Made by a program: the position numbers and the translations under genes
From: Clostridia bacterium
GTDB lineage: Bacteria; Bacillota; Clostridia; Lachnospirales; Lachnospiraceae
Assembly: GCA_910574255.1 (NCBI GenBank)
Contig: CAJTAK010000009.1
Coordinates: forward strand, 1-64,000
Length of the DNA stretch: 64,000 nucleotides
Direction: 5' to 3'
Shown: positions 50,738 through 59,808 of the stretch, one piece after another
How positions within the stretch are numbered: the stretch's first letter is position 1
Layout: every line of letters starts with the position of its first letter
Notes under the pieces: model-generated
What the model saw: only the letters and a program-made list of their open reading frames with translations
Database searches by the model: none
Told to the model about the DNA's origin: nothing

Positions 50738-52279
50738 CTACTTTGCGTAGTCCGTCACCCTGCTCTCCCGGATGACATTTACCTTAATCTGGCCCGGATA
50801 CTCCAGCTCAGCCTCAACCTGCTTGGATATATCTCTTGCCAGCAATACCATAGCAGCATCATCTACCTGCTCTGGAACTACCATAATACGAATCTCTCTA
50901 CCTGCCTGAATCGCAAAAGACTTGTCTACGCCCTTAAATCCATTGGCGATATTCTCTAACTGTTTTAATCGATTGGTATACGTCTCTAATGTCTCTCTTC
51001 TCGCTCCCGGTCTTGCCGCCGAAATCGTATCGGCTGCCTGTACCAGACAGGAAATCAGAGAAGTCGGTTCCGTATCCCCATGATGTGACTCTACTGCGTT
51101 GATGACGATTGCTGACTCCTTATACTTCTTACACAGGTCAGCGCCAATCTGAATATGTGAACCCTCTACTTCGTGGTCGATAGATTTTCCGATGTCATGT
51201 AAAAGTCCTGCTCTCTTGGCCATACGCACATCCACGCCAATCTCACCAGCCAGCAAGCCTGCCAGATGAGCTACCTCAATAGAATGCTTCAGAGCATTCT
51301 GACCATAGCTAGTCCGGAATTTCATTCTTCCAAGGAGCCGGATTAGCTCCGGATGAATGCCGTGAACCCCCACCTCAAGGGCTGCAGATTCACCTTCCTC
51401 ACGAATCATTACTTCTACTTCTTTCTGCGCTTTTTCTACCATCTCCTCGATACGGGCCGGATGAATCCGTCCATCAACAATCAGCTTCTCCAGCGCAATC
51501 CTCGCCACTTCACGGCGAATCGGATCAAAGCCTGACAGAATCACTGCTTCCGGTGTATCATCAATAATCAGATCAATACCGGTCATAGTCTCCAGAGTCC
51601 GGATATTCCGGCCCTCTCGGCCAATGATTCTTCCCTTCATCTCATCATTCGGAAGCTGAACAACCGATATCGTTGTCTCTGCCACATGATCTGCGGCACA
51701 CTTCTGAATCGCCGTTACGACATATTCCTTCGCCTTTTTATCGGCTTCTTCCTTTGCTCTGCTTTCAAGTTCCTTGACCAGCACAGCGGTTTCATGCTTT
51801 ACTTCGTCTTCAACAGTCTTTAACAAATAATCTTTTGCTTGTTCGGAGGTCAAACCTGAGATTCTTTCCAGTTCCTGTACTCTTTTTGAGTGAAGCTGAT
51901 CCACTTCTGCTGCTTTCTTCGCCAGCTTCTCCTCTTTTGCCGCATAGCTTGCCTCTCGCCGTTCTAACGCCTCTGATTTCTTATCCAATGCTTCTTCCTT
52001 GGATAAAACTCTGCGTTCATACCGCTGAAGCTCCGCCCTGCGTTCCTTGGTTTCCTTGTCCAGCTCATTCTTTGTCTTCAGCGACTCTTCCTTCGCCTCC
52101 AGCAAAGCTTCCCGCTTGGATCGTTCTGCCACTTTTAGTGCGTCATCTATGATTTCCCTTGCTTTTTCCTCTGCGTTGCCCACTTTTTTCTCTATGGTGG
52201 TCTTACGCACATACACTGTCACAAAGGCCGTAACTACAGAACACACAAGTGCAAGTAATATCGAAACAAAAAACGGCAC
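50738..52279 (-). CDS. rny: Ribonuclease Y
   Basis: 513 residues, GTG start after AGGAGG. An N-terminal membrane helix ([20 protein letters not shown]), a long coiled coil (30-190), the KH domain ([19 protein letters not shown]) and the HD domain ([25 protein letters not shown]) are in the family order. It is the main membrane-bound endoribonuclease that starts mRNA decay in Firmicutes. Confidence 0.97.
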   Translation of the reverse strand: MPFFVSILLALVCSVVTAFVTVYVRKTTIEKKVGNAEEKAREIIDDALKVAERSKREALLEAKEESLKTKNELDKETKERRAELQRYERRVLSKEEALDKKSEALERREASYAAKEEKLAKKAAEVDQLHSKRVQELERISGLTSEQAKDYLLKTVEDEVKHETAVLVKELESRAKEEADKKAKEYVVTAIQKCAADHVAETTISVVQLPNDEMKGRIIGREGRNIRTLETMTGIDLIIDDTPEAVILSGFDPIRREVARIALEKLIVDGRIHPARIEEMVEKAQKEVEVMIREEGESAALEVGVHGIHPELIRLLGRMKFRTSYGQNALKHSIEVAHLAGLLAGEIGVDVRMAKRAGLLHDIGKSIDHEVEGSHIQIGADLCKKYKESAIVINAVESHHGDTEPTSLISCLVQAADTISAARPGARRETLETYTNRLKQLENIANGFKGVDKSFAIQAGREIRIMVVPEQVDDAAMVLLARDISKQVEAELEYPGQIKVNVIRESRVTDYAK

Positions 52280-52408
52280 AGGAGCACCTCCTTATTTAGT
52301 TTTCATTGTACAAATACAACATTTAAATTCTATACTTTTTTTTGCATTGTGTCAAGTAAACTTGCTTTTTTTCCCAAAATTCCATTACAACCGTTGATTA
52401 CAGACTGG

Positions 52409-53605
52409 TTATTCATTCTCCAGAACCGTGCCGTCCTCCCCAATCCGCACCCCAAAAGACAGCTCCTGAAGCCGACGGTAATAATCCTGCTTTTCATTTA
52501 ACAGACGCATCTGGTTTCCCTCGCTCGCACAGGGAATCACACGCACCTTCACTTCGTCACCCACAAGCTCCATCTCCGCTACGATACTCTCATAAGGGCC
52601 ATTGCTGAAAATAAAATTACCCAAGCTGTAGAAAATAGGTTTTCCCTGATAATACTCAATTCCCTGAAGTACATGGGGATGACTTCCAATAACAGCGTCT
52701 GCTCCTGCGTCAATATACTGACGGGCCAGGGTCTTCTGATAATCTTCCGGAAAAGTATTGCGCTCTATGCCCCAGTGAACCAAAACCGCCACAAAATCGC
52801 AGCTCTCCTTCGCCTTCCCAATCTCCGTCACAAGCTGTGTGGCATCATAGGTAGTAAACAAACCGGAATTGTATTTTGACGCATTCCAGGAGGCTTCCGG
52901 AATCACACGGCTGGCCCCTAAAAATCCTATGGTCTTTCCCTGTATTTCAAAGGTTTTCAGTGCCTTTGCCGCCTCCAGATCCTCCCCAGCTCCTACATGG
53001 GCAATCCCTGCCCCGTCAAGGGCTGCAAGAGTCTCCGTCAGAGGGCCGCGGCCAAAATCCAGCATATGATTATTTGCCAGTGTTACCAGATCTACCCCCA
53101 ATTCCGCCGGAAAGCTGACCAAATCCGGCGGCACCCGAAAGGTATATTCCTTCTCCTCCATGGCCTCCCCTGTAGTTCCGAAGGGAAATTCCTGATTCAA
53201 AATAAATAAGTCCCCCTCTTTAAGAAATTCCAGAAGCTCCTCCGTAACCGCCGCCTGAATACCCGTCCGGCGATACTTATCCTGCAAAAGCTCTGTGAGA
53301 TAAAGATCTCCTGCAAATAAGAGCCGGATTCCTTCTTCCTTCGTTCTTTCCGATTCCAGAGACTCTTCGGCTTCCGTAGTCTCCTGAGGCAGCGGTTCCG
53401 TTTCCTCAGACCTTTGCACATCCTCCTGCGCCACCTGTCCGGCTATTGCCGCAATACCTGATGACTGCACGGAAGAAGAAAATACTTCCTTTTCCCTACC
53501 GGCAAAGTCCAGCAGTCCGCTGAAATAGCAGACACCTACAGCCAGTCCCAGCACGGCAACGGAGCCTATGGTTCCCATTAACAGACCTCTTAAAAATGCT
53601 TTCAT
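52409..53605 (-). CDS. CapA/PgsA-type metallophosphatase-fold protein
   Basis: ATG 53605 gives 398 residues. An N-terminal membrane anchor (AFLRGLLMGTIGSVAVLGLA) and an acidic linker precede the CapA domain: LLFAGDLYLTE, LFILNQEFPF, VTLANNHMLDFG, VAVLVHWGIERN and AVIGSHPHVLQGIEYYQGKP. CapA/PgsA proteins take part in poly-gamma-glutamate capsule production, but many Clostridial copies stand alone, as here, with unknown substrate. Confidence 0.88.
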   Translation of the reverse strand: MKAFLRGLLMGTIGSVAVLGLAVGVCYFSGLLDFAGREKEVFSSSVQSSGIAAIAGQVAQEDVQRSEETEPLPQETTEAEESLESERTKEEGIRLLFAGDLYLTELLQDKYRRTGIQAAVTEELLEFLKEGDLFILNQEFPFGTTGEAMEEKEYTFRVPPDLVSFPAELGVDLVTLANNHMLDFGRGPLTETLAALDGAGIAHVGAGEDLEAAKALKTFEIQGKTIGFLGASRVIPEASWNASKYNSGLFTTYDATQLVTEIGKAKESCDFVAVLVHWGIERNTFPEDYQKTLARQYIDAGADAVIGSHPHVLQGIEYYQGKPIFYSLGNFIFSNGPYESIVAEMELVGDEVKVRVIPCASEGNQMRLLNEKQDYYRRLQELSFGVRIGEDGTVLENE

Positions 53606-53763
53606 CCTGATTCTCCCATACCTATACACCTCGCCATTTTACAAGCTCCCAAGACACTACTGACTTAACTCTAAAAACAATTTATCTTTGTGAAAACAGG
53701 GCTGACGCACTCTATCAATGCAACAGCCCTTTCCTTATATCACCTTACTGATTGTTTCTATGG

Positions 53764-53946
53764 TTACTCTTTGATCCTGTCAATCTCCGTCAGATTCAAG
53801 CCTGAAGCCATAAGAATGACCTTTAAATCAATATACCTTTCCTTCATTGCTTTGTATACATCAGAATCCCTATCAGCTAACAACATATAGCGTTGAATCC
53901 TTGAAAATTCTTCCACTGATAATTTCAGCATCTCGCCTTCTGTCAT
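53764..53946 (-). CDS. Small hypothetical protein, 60 aa
   Basis: An AGAGGTGAT ribosome site precedes the ATG. The protein is all helical (SVEEFSRIQRYMLLADRDSD; YKAMKERYIDLKVILMASG). The upstream 18 bases ATAAGATCACCTCTTTTA are tandemly duplicated (about 53944-53979). No family recognised; it lies at the edge of a degenerate region. Confidence 0.55.
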   Translation of the reverse strand: MTEGEMLKLSVEEFSRIQRYMLLADRDSDVYKAMKERYIDLKVILMASGLNLTEIDRIKE

Positions 53947-53979
53947 AAGATCACCTCTTTTAATAAGATCACCTCTTTT

Positions 53980-54315
53980 ATCCAGACTATTTATAAAGCA
54001 GTTATCAGATAAATTTATTATATCAATAAGTTTTTGAGGTGTAAAGTCTTTCTTCCATATTAGGCCAGAATAAAATCTTTACGCCTTCCCTCTTGTCTAT
54101 TATAATAAAATCAGTAACCATATATGGTATCGAAACAATGAAAAGGTGGTAAAAATGTGCCAACAGGTGTAGAAGTTGCAAAAACAGCTATTGATGAACC
54201 CTCAAAAGCCTTGATGAGCCTAAAAATTTTACATCTGGTTATCAGATTACTTATATAGTTTATAAAGTTTAAAATTTTATCGTATTCTATCTATGATATC
54301 TGTTTACCGATAGTA
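53980..54315. other. Gene-free stretch
   Basis: No convincing gene, hairpin or promoter seen. AT content is higher than in neighbouring host genes, and it adjoins a decayed gene, so it is probably debris. Confidence 0.4.
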
Positions 54316-55190
54316 CTACTCTTTGGTGTTTTTCAATTCAATCTTATGCTGTTCTACAAAATTTCTTATTTCTATGATAGTTTTTTCCAGATTTTCTATA
54401 ATACTTATATTTCGGTAAATGTCTTTCAACCAATCATAAAATAGTAAATCATTCTGATTATTTTTAAAAGTTTTTTCCATAAGATTCTTTTCCCATTTAT
54501 ACGGAAAGCTTACTTTTTCTGCCTGTTCCACCTGCATACATTGTATAATTAAAGCAGCTCTGATATTAATAATTGTATCCTTTAATGAAATCTTCCTGCT
54601 TTTATCTTCCGCAAGCTCATCAAGACTGTTAAACACATTTTTCAGGTATACTTCCCCAGGGACCTCAAGCAGTAAAATGCAGATCAGATCTGCGTAAATC
54701 TCTTTTGCAAGATTATTGATATTATCAATGATCAGCCTTTTATGAAGGTTAAAAAATCTACCAATTCCTTTGCCTTTTCTTTAATTTCTTTCTCCTTTTC
54801 ATTTTCCTCCAACATCTTATCTATAAATGTCTCATCATAAACCGTTATTTTATTCTCGTTAACCGATAAATTCTTTTTTAATTGCCCTCTTCTAATTTCT
54901 TCACAAAACAAAGGCAAATCTTCCCTTACCAACTCATCAAGAATATCATCCGATACCTTTTTTAAAAAATCTGTATAATATTGATACTGTTTATACTCTG
55001 GCGTTCTATTTTTGTTTTTGTCTATAAAATACTCTGCCCGTTCTTTCACTCGCATCCTGATTTGGACCGACCTTGTATCGTCCGTTTCTTCCTCTAAATA
55101 TCCTTCAAAAAACTCCTTGATTTTCTGAATAATAATTTCGCTATATATGCAGACCTTTGATTCCCCATCGATGTTCCGGAGAATGATTTC
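54316..55190 (-). pseudogene. Truncated and frameshifted gene remnant
   Basis: An open frame runs from 55190 (a stop lies just before it and no start codon) through ESKVCIYSEIIIQKIKEFFE and MRVKERAEYFIDKNKN, and ends at 54732 (...VDFLTFIKG). At the T6 run (54751-54756) the other frame continues as FNLHKRLIIDNINNLAKEIY down to 54316. This pattern suggests a 5'-truncated gene with a frameshift in a homopolymer. It is AT-rich compared with its neighbours. The parent family is not recognised. Two separate small genes are the alternative. Confidence 0.5.
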
Positions 55191-55206
55191 TTAATTACAC
55201 GTACAC

Positions 55207-55240
55207 AAAAGCGGGACCTCTCACAAGATCCCGCTTTTTG
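55207..55240. terminator. Terminator downstream of the mscL remnant
   Basis: GCGGGA and TCCCGC arms with T runs on both sides. Confidence 0.7.
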
Positions 55241-55261
55241 TAAATTCACAGCAAACCTATT

Positions 55262-55490
55262 CTATTCCACATCCGAAGTGCAGTACGGGCACTTATCCGC
55301 CTGAATATGAATCTTGGACATACAGTGAGGGCAAATCTTCGTAGTGGGCGCTGCAGGTGCAGCCGGCTCATCCTTCTTCCGATGAAGCTTATTCATCTGC
55401 TTTACCACAATGAATACGACGAAAGCCGTCAGTAAAAAGTTAATCAATCATATTGCCCTTAAGAGCAAACTCCTTGAATTCTTTTAACAT
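55262..55490 (-). pseudogene. mscL: mscL with large internal deletion
   Basis: ATG 55490 with a good AAAGGAG site encodes MLKEFKEFALKGNMID and a stop, the exact N-terminus of the large mechanosensitive channel. In the next frame the sequence goes straight into INFLLTAFVVFIVVKQMNKL, the second membrane helix of MscL, then a Pro/Ala linker and a zinc ribbon (CPHCMSK...CPYCTSD). The first membrane helix and the loop (about 60 residues) are missing and the parts are out of frame. The channel cannot form. The C-terminal 61-residue piece could still be translated from TTG. Confidence 0.8.
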
Positions 55491-55512
55491 GCTTTTTCTC
55501 CTTTCCTGCCGC

Positions 55513-56880
55513 TTAAATAAAGAAATACTTAAGCAGGAACAAGAACGCCAGAATATACATTACCACACTGACCTTCTTCTCCTTCACCTTCCCGGAAGCC
55601 ACATTCAGCACCACATAAGAAATGACTCCCATGGAGATGCCTTCCGAAATGCTATAGAAGAAAGGCATAGCCGCCATGCAGATAAAAGCAGGAATTCCCT
55701 CTCCAAAGTCTGTAAAGTCAATTGCGCCCACCTGATTAACCATATAGAAACCTACTACAATCAAAGCAGGGGCCGTAGCAAATGACGGAATAGCAAGGAA
55801 AATAGGTGACAGCAGCAAAGATAGTCCAAAGAGAACCGCCGTAGTCATAGCCGTAAGCCCGGTTCTTCCGCCCTCAGATACGCCGGAAGCGCTCTCAACA
55901 AAAGTCGTCGTTGTAGAAGTACCAAGCACCGCACCGACTGTAGTAGCAACCGCATCCGCCATCAGGGCTCCTTTAATATGGGGCAGTTTTCCATTCTTAT
56001 CCAGCATATCCGCCTTGGATGCCACACCAATAAGAGTTCCCAGTGTATCAAACATGTCCACAAACAGAAATGCAAAGATAATCACGATAAACTCCGCCAA
56101 CGGAATAGAAGAAAAATCAAGCTTTGCAAAGATCGGCGCAACACTGGGAACCGAAAGTCCGCCCGAAAAATCCGGAAGCAGTCCATAGAAGCCCAGCTCC
56201 GGATTGGGAACGTAAAGCCCTGCAAACTGACAGATTATTCCAAGAAGCCAGGTAACCAATATCCCCCAGAGAATATTGCCCTTCACCTGCTTAATCACCA
56301 GAATAGCGGTAATCAGAACACCGATAATTGCCAGAATCACCGTAATTCCTACATCCTGCATCGTTCCGCCCTCCACTGCATTCAGAGAGAACAGCTCCAC
56401 CAAAGTTGCTCCGCCTACTACAATCTTGGCATTCTGCAGACCGATAAACGCAATAAAGAACCCAATACCGACGGATACCGCCTTCTTCAAATTCGTAGGA
56501 ATAGAATTAAAAATCGCTTCCCTGATATTAAACAGAGAAAGCAGAATAAAAATCACGCCTTCTACAAATACTGCTGCCAAAGCCGCCTGCCAGGGATACC
56601 CCATCCCCAGGACAACCGTGTAAGCAAAGTATGCATTCAGTCCCATGCCGGGAGCCAGCGCAAAAGGATAATTTGCAAACAGCGCCATACATACCGTACC
56701 CAAAAACGACGCAAGAACCGTAGCCGTGAATACTGCACCCTGATCCATACCTGCAGCGCTTAAGATACTGGGATTCACCGCCAAAATGTACGCCATAGTC
56801 ATAAAGGTCGTGATCCCCGCCAGAATCTCTGTCCTCACTGTCGTGTTGTTTTCCTTCAGCTTAAACAATTTTTCCACCAT
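55513..56880 (-). CDS. NCS2-family purine permease (AzgA/PbuG type)
   Basis: 455 residues with 12-14 membrane helices. Motifs: TEILAGITTFMTMAYILAVN, the family opening, then FALAPGMGLNAYFAYTVVLG, ADAVATTVGAVLGTSTTTTF and ESASGVSEGGRTGLTA. Such proteins import adenine, guanine or hypoxanthine by proton symport. A leader hairpin precedes it, but no purine riboswitch core is visible. Confidence 0.93.
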   Translation of the reverse strand: MVEKLFKLKENNTTVRTEILAGITTFMTMAYILAVNPSILSAAGMDQGAVFTATVLASFLGTVCMALFANYPFALAPGMGLNAYFAYTVVLGMGYPWQAALAAVFVEGVIFILLSLFNIREAIFNSIPTNLKKAVSVGIGFFIAFIGLQNAKIVVGGATLVELFSLNAVEGGTMQDVGITVILAIIGVLITAILVIKQVKGNILWGILVTWLLGIICQFAGLYVPNPELGFYGLLPDFSGGLSVPSVAPIFAKLDFSSIPLAEFIVIIFAFLFVDMFDTLGTLIGVASKADMLDKNGKLPHIKGALMADAVATTVGAVLGTSTTTTFVESASGVSEGGRTGLTAMTTAVLFGLSLLLSPIFLAIPSFATAPALIVVGFYMVNQVGAIDFTDFGEGIPAFICMAAMPFFYSISEGISMGVISYVVLNVASGKVKEKKVSVVMYILAFLFLLKYFFI

Positions 56881-56956
56881 ACCTATACTTCCCTCCTTAA
56901 TATAAGTTCTGCAGCACTCCTTAAAGCCTTCTGAAGCTATTGGAATCCCGCCGCAG

Positions 56957-57004
56957 CAAAAAGTAAAATACCATTCGCAGACTCGTCTGCAGAGCTACGA
57001 ATGG
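56957..57004 (-). promoter_or_regulatory. Terminator-like hairpin in the permease leader
   Basis: CCATTCG/CGAATGG arms with an inner GCAGAC/GTCTGC hairpin are followed on the minus strand by TATTTTACTTTTT. It lies about 75 bases before the permease ATG, where it could attenuate transcription. Confidence 0.45.
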
Positions 57005-57115
57005 CAATAAACAAAAATACAATGTACAGTTTACCATACTTACAGAAAAAGGTAAATGTCTTTTTCATCAAAAGCTCAAAAGGGGAGCAGAAAATAGATG
57101 GGTATGCGAAAGTAC

Positions 57116-57649
57116 TTAGAAGCACCCTTCAAAAGCATCCACTGCCTTCTGAACCTCTTCCTCTGCAAATGAAAGCTGTTCTTCCTCTGTGGCATCCTCC
57201 CTGTCATCCACGGCTCCCACCAGGAAAAGCGCCGCATAATCCCCTTTTTGCACCACCTTGCATGCCTGGGTCTTGGCAATATTAATGGGATAGATTAATT
57301 CATCCTCCTGAAGCCTCGTCCGCACCTTGATGAGCTCCTCCTCCAGCTCATCTCCTTTGCCCTCCGCTGCTTTTGCAATAATCACCCGATCCGGGTGCAC
57401 GCTGATCATAGGCATCTGTGCCGCAAAGGAATCAATCAGATCCGTATTCACGCCCATAATCTGTGACAGCATTTCCTCATCCAGATCCGTATCCGGAAGG
57501 TAATCTTCCCCGTAAGCCTCCTGAACCGCCTTCAATATATCCTCCACCGGCGGCTCCTTCTGGGCCGGACTTCCTTTGCACCCCGTAAAAAGTCCCGTAA
57601 TCAAAATCAATAAGCCGAAAGCTAATCCAATACTCTTTTCTTTTCTCAT
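57116..57649 (-). CDS. DUF4358-type lipoprotein
   Basis: 177 residues with a lipoprotein signal (LLILITGLFTGC, lipidated Cys about residue 24). The mature part resembles DUF4358 lipoproteins (YLPDTDLDEEMLSQIMGVN; VHPDRVIIAKAAEG). Its ATG overlaps the stop of the upstream gene (ATGA), so the two are coupled. Function unknown; membrane outer face. Confidence 0.75.
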   Translation of the reverse strand: MRKEKSIGLAFGLLILITGLFTGCKGSPAQKEPPVEDILKAVQEAYGEDYLPDTDLDEEMLSQIMGVNTDLIDSFAAQMPMISVHPDRVIIAKAAEGKGDELEEELIKVRTRLQEDELIYPINIAKTQACKVVQKGDYAALFLVGAVDDREDATEEEQLSFAEEEVQKAVDAFEGCF

Positions 57650-59409
57650 GTCTCATTCTCCTTTATAGTTACAGTATAACAATCCATATTGCAGAACCCT
57701 GCTTCAATTCCAACCGGCGTATAGAAGACCAGATTAAGCTCTTTATTCACCAAATAGGTTTTAAGCAGTTCTTCCGAAGAAATATCCGATGTGTAGTAAT
57801 AGTTATCCGGATTCTTTATCTCCTGCTCTTCTAGCAGCTTCTGAAAGCTTTGGGCAAAATCCAGATCCAAGCGGATGATTTCGTCCTTGGGTATCTCCCT
57901 GCCCGAAGCCAGATCAAACGTTATGCAGGACATCCGATCCAAATCTTCCCAGATACCTTCCTCATTGAAATAATATGTGTATACACAGACCACGATACTG
58001 ATAAGCCGCTCATCCATATAGGTTACATAGGAAACAGTTTCCACTCCATCCGATGCTCCAATATAAGCCTTATCCCGAACCGGACATGCAGTCTTTCGAA
58101 TCTGCTCATTTACATTATCCAGATTTGGGATATTCTCTCCTGCAAGCTGCGGATAATAGTAGTAATAGCGCCCCGTCTCATCCTCGTGGCAGCGGGAGGT
58201 AAATTCCACCTGTTCCTGAAGCTCTGCCGGAATTGCATTTACCAGCCGTTTATAAAAGTCATCCTTCGGATTTGGCTTATAGTCCGGCTCCGGCTCATAA
58301 TCCGGTTCTCCCAGGAAATATCTGTAAAACGGCTTGGAATGCTCCCTGTTCAATGTGGCCGTAATCCAGCCATTCTCATAATTAAGCCCCATTTCAACTC
58401 CCACTGGCGTGTAAAACACAATTCGAAGATCATCATCCATGAATCTCTCCGCAAGATTTTCCACACTCTCGAAAGTTTCCAGCACATCGGCATAGGGATG
58501 CTCATAAGCACAAAGATCCCAGAACCGTGCACAAAGCCCCAGGGAAACAGGCATAATCTCCTCCGGAGGAATCTCTTCTCCTGTCTGCATATCAAAATTC
58601 ACCGCCCGAAGAATATCATGCTGAAAACCGTACTCAACACCGGCAGACTCTACCGGAGGATAGTAAATTCCAAGCTCCAGCACAATGCTCAGGATATCTT
58701 CACTCATATAAGTCACATAGAAAGTGCCTGCAGGCGCCCCATTCTCTCCCAAATCTACCATATCCTCAGAAGTAAGCATCTCCTGAATTCTGGAATTTAT
58801 ACGCTCGGCAAGCTCTCCGTCCTCCATCTCCACCTGCGGAAAGGTATAAGCATGAGAGGCCACATCTAGGGAGCTCCAATTCACCTGATAATTGAGGTCA
58901 TACGAAAGGGCATCTGCCAGCCATCGGTAAAACTCATCCCCCGGATCCGGCTTATAATCACTATATGCTTCCAAAAGAGCCGGACGTCCCCCATAAAGTC
59001 CGCCCTTTCCATGCAAAGGCTCTCCCTGTACATAGACATCCTCCGTCACCAGGGAACCGTCAAACAAGTGGTCCGTTTCCCTCTCCGTATCTTCCCCAAA
59101 GGCAGGGGCCTCCGCCCATTCCTCCGTTCCGGCTCTCTGCTCCAGGTTACGGAAAACAATCCCTCTCACCACATTATAAGTCAGAAGGACCGCCAGTAAA
59201 ATGCCGGCGGCCCCCATAAAAAGCAGGACCATCCGAGCCACTTGCCCGTTTCGACGCATTATTCTCTCACGATAGCTCTGATCAGCCTGGAGCATATTTT
59301 GCTCCGCACCGCTCTTTATTCTTTTTTTGTATCCGCAGCCCGAACAGACATCACCGTACATCACTGCTCCGCATTTAGGACAAAATCCATACTGTCTCTG
59401 TTCGCTCAT
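57646..59409 (-). CDS. Zinc-ribbon membrane protein with duplicated extracytoplasmic domain
   Basis: ATG 59409 is preferred over ATG 59415 because GAGGG is properly spaced only from the second ATG; 587 residues. An N-terminal zinc ribbon (FCPKCGAVMYGDVCSGCGY), a membrane helix at about 60-85 and then two similar units, each with YVTYM(S/D)E, a DDFYKRLVNAI-type helix and an (I/L)VFYTPVG(V/I)E block. The units resemble DUF3298/RsiV-like domains. It may sense or bind a ligand outside the membrane. Coupled to the lipoprotein gene. Confidence 0.72.
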   Translation of the reverse strand: MSEQRQYGFCPKCGAVMYGDVCSGCGYKKRIKSGAEQNMLQADQSYRERIMRRNGQVARMVLLFMGAAGILLAVLLTYNVVRGIVFRNLEQRAGTEEWAEAPAFGEDTERETDHLFDGSLVTEDVYVQGEPLHGKGGLYGGRPALLEAYSDYKPDPGDEFYRWLADALSYDLNYQVNWSSLDVASHAYTFPQVEMEDGELAERINSRIQEMLTSEDMVDLGENGAPAGTFYVTYMSEDILSIVLELGIYYPPVESAGVEYGFQHDILRAVNFDMQTGEEIPPEEIMPVSLGLCARFWDLCAYEHPYADVLETFESVENLAERFMDDDLRIVFYTPVGVEMGLNYENGWITATLNREHSKPFYRYFLGEPDYEPEPDYKPNPKDDFYKRLVNAIPAELQEQVEFTSRCHEDETGRYYYYYPQLAGENIPNLDNVNEQIRKTACPVRDKAYIGASDGVETVSYVTYMDERLISIVVCVYTYYFNEEGIWEDLDRMSCITFDLASGREIPKDEIIRLDLDFAQSFQKLLEEQEIKNPDNYYYTSDISSEELLKTYLVNKELNLVFYTPVGIEAGFCNMDCYTVTIKENET

Positions 59410-59626
59410 GTTCATCCCTCATTTTTCATCTGCTTTTCATATTCAGGCGCTGTTTTTTTAATCATAACACAATCTGCCTGTATATACCATATTTTCATTG
59501 AAATTTCCCCGTTTTTATGTATAATAATAAACGTGACGAAAACTAACAAAAATAAAGAAAATAAAAGGATAAAGTTTGGAAGCAGGCTTCCAAATCTACC
59601 TGTATGATGCAGTAAATGTATCAAAA

Positions 59627-59808
59627 GTCCAGCTAAGAAATGTCAGGTGCTTAACAGAAATATTTTCTGCTGGACAGTAAAGTTGCGAAAGCGCACGAGG
59701 GGAACTTTCATGAGCGCACTTTCGAATGAATGTTTCTCTCTTAGGCGTGTGCTGAAGTGACTTTACTCTTTAGTACCGTTGCGTAGCAACTTAAAAAAGG
59801 AGGAAAAC
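59627..59808 (+). promoter_or_regulatory. Structured leader of the ABC-F gene
   Basis: First hairpin GTCCAGC/GCTGGAC (59627-59675). Then AGTAAAGT (59676) can pair with ACTTTACT (59760) and AGCGCAC (59690) with GTGTGCT (59747), enclosing a leader peptide gene. Rival pairings: GAAAG/CTTTC hiding the leader ribosome site, AAGTTGC (59680) with GCAACTT (59786), and the local hairpin GTTGC-GTA-GCAAC just before the ABC-F ribosome site. Mutually exclusive stems round a short coding frame are typical of ribosome-controlled attenuation. Confidence 0.6.
59710..59760 (+). CDS. Leader peptide, 16 aa
   Basis: GAGGGG stands seven bases before ATG; the frame reads MSALSNECFSLRRVLK. It ends within the 3' arm of the main leader stem, so a translating or stalled ribosome would decide which stem forms. 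Confidence 0.6.
   Translation: MSALSNECFSLRRVLK

Noticed and set aside
56881..57115. Purine riboswitch before the permease gene
   Set aside because: The conserved aptamer core words are not present; only a terminator-like hairpin can be seen.
57850..58869. Plus-strand open frame of 339 codons
   Set aside because: It is antisense to the zinc-ribbon membrane protein, which has clear domains and start signals.
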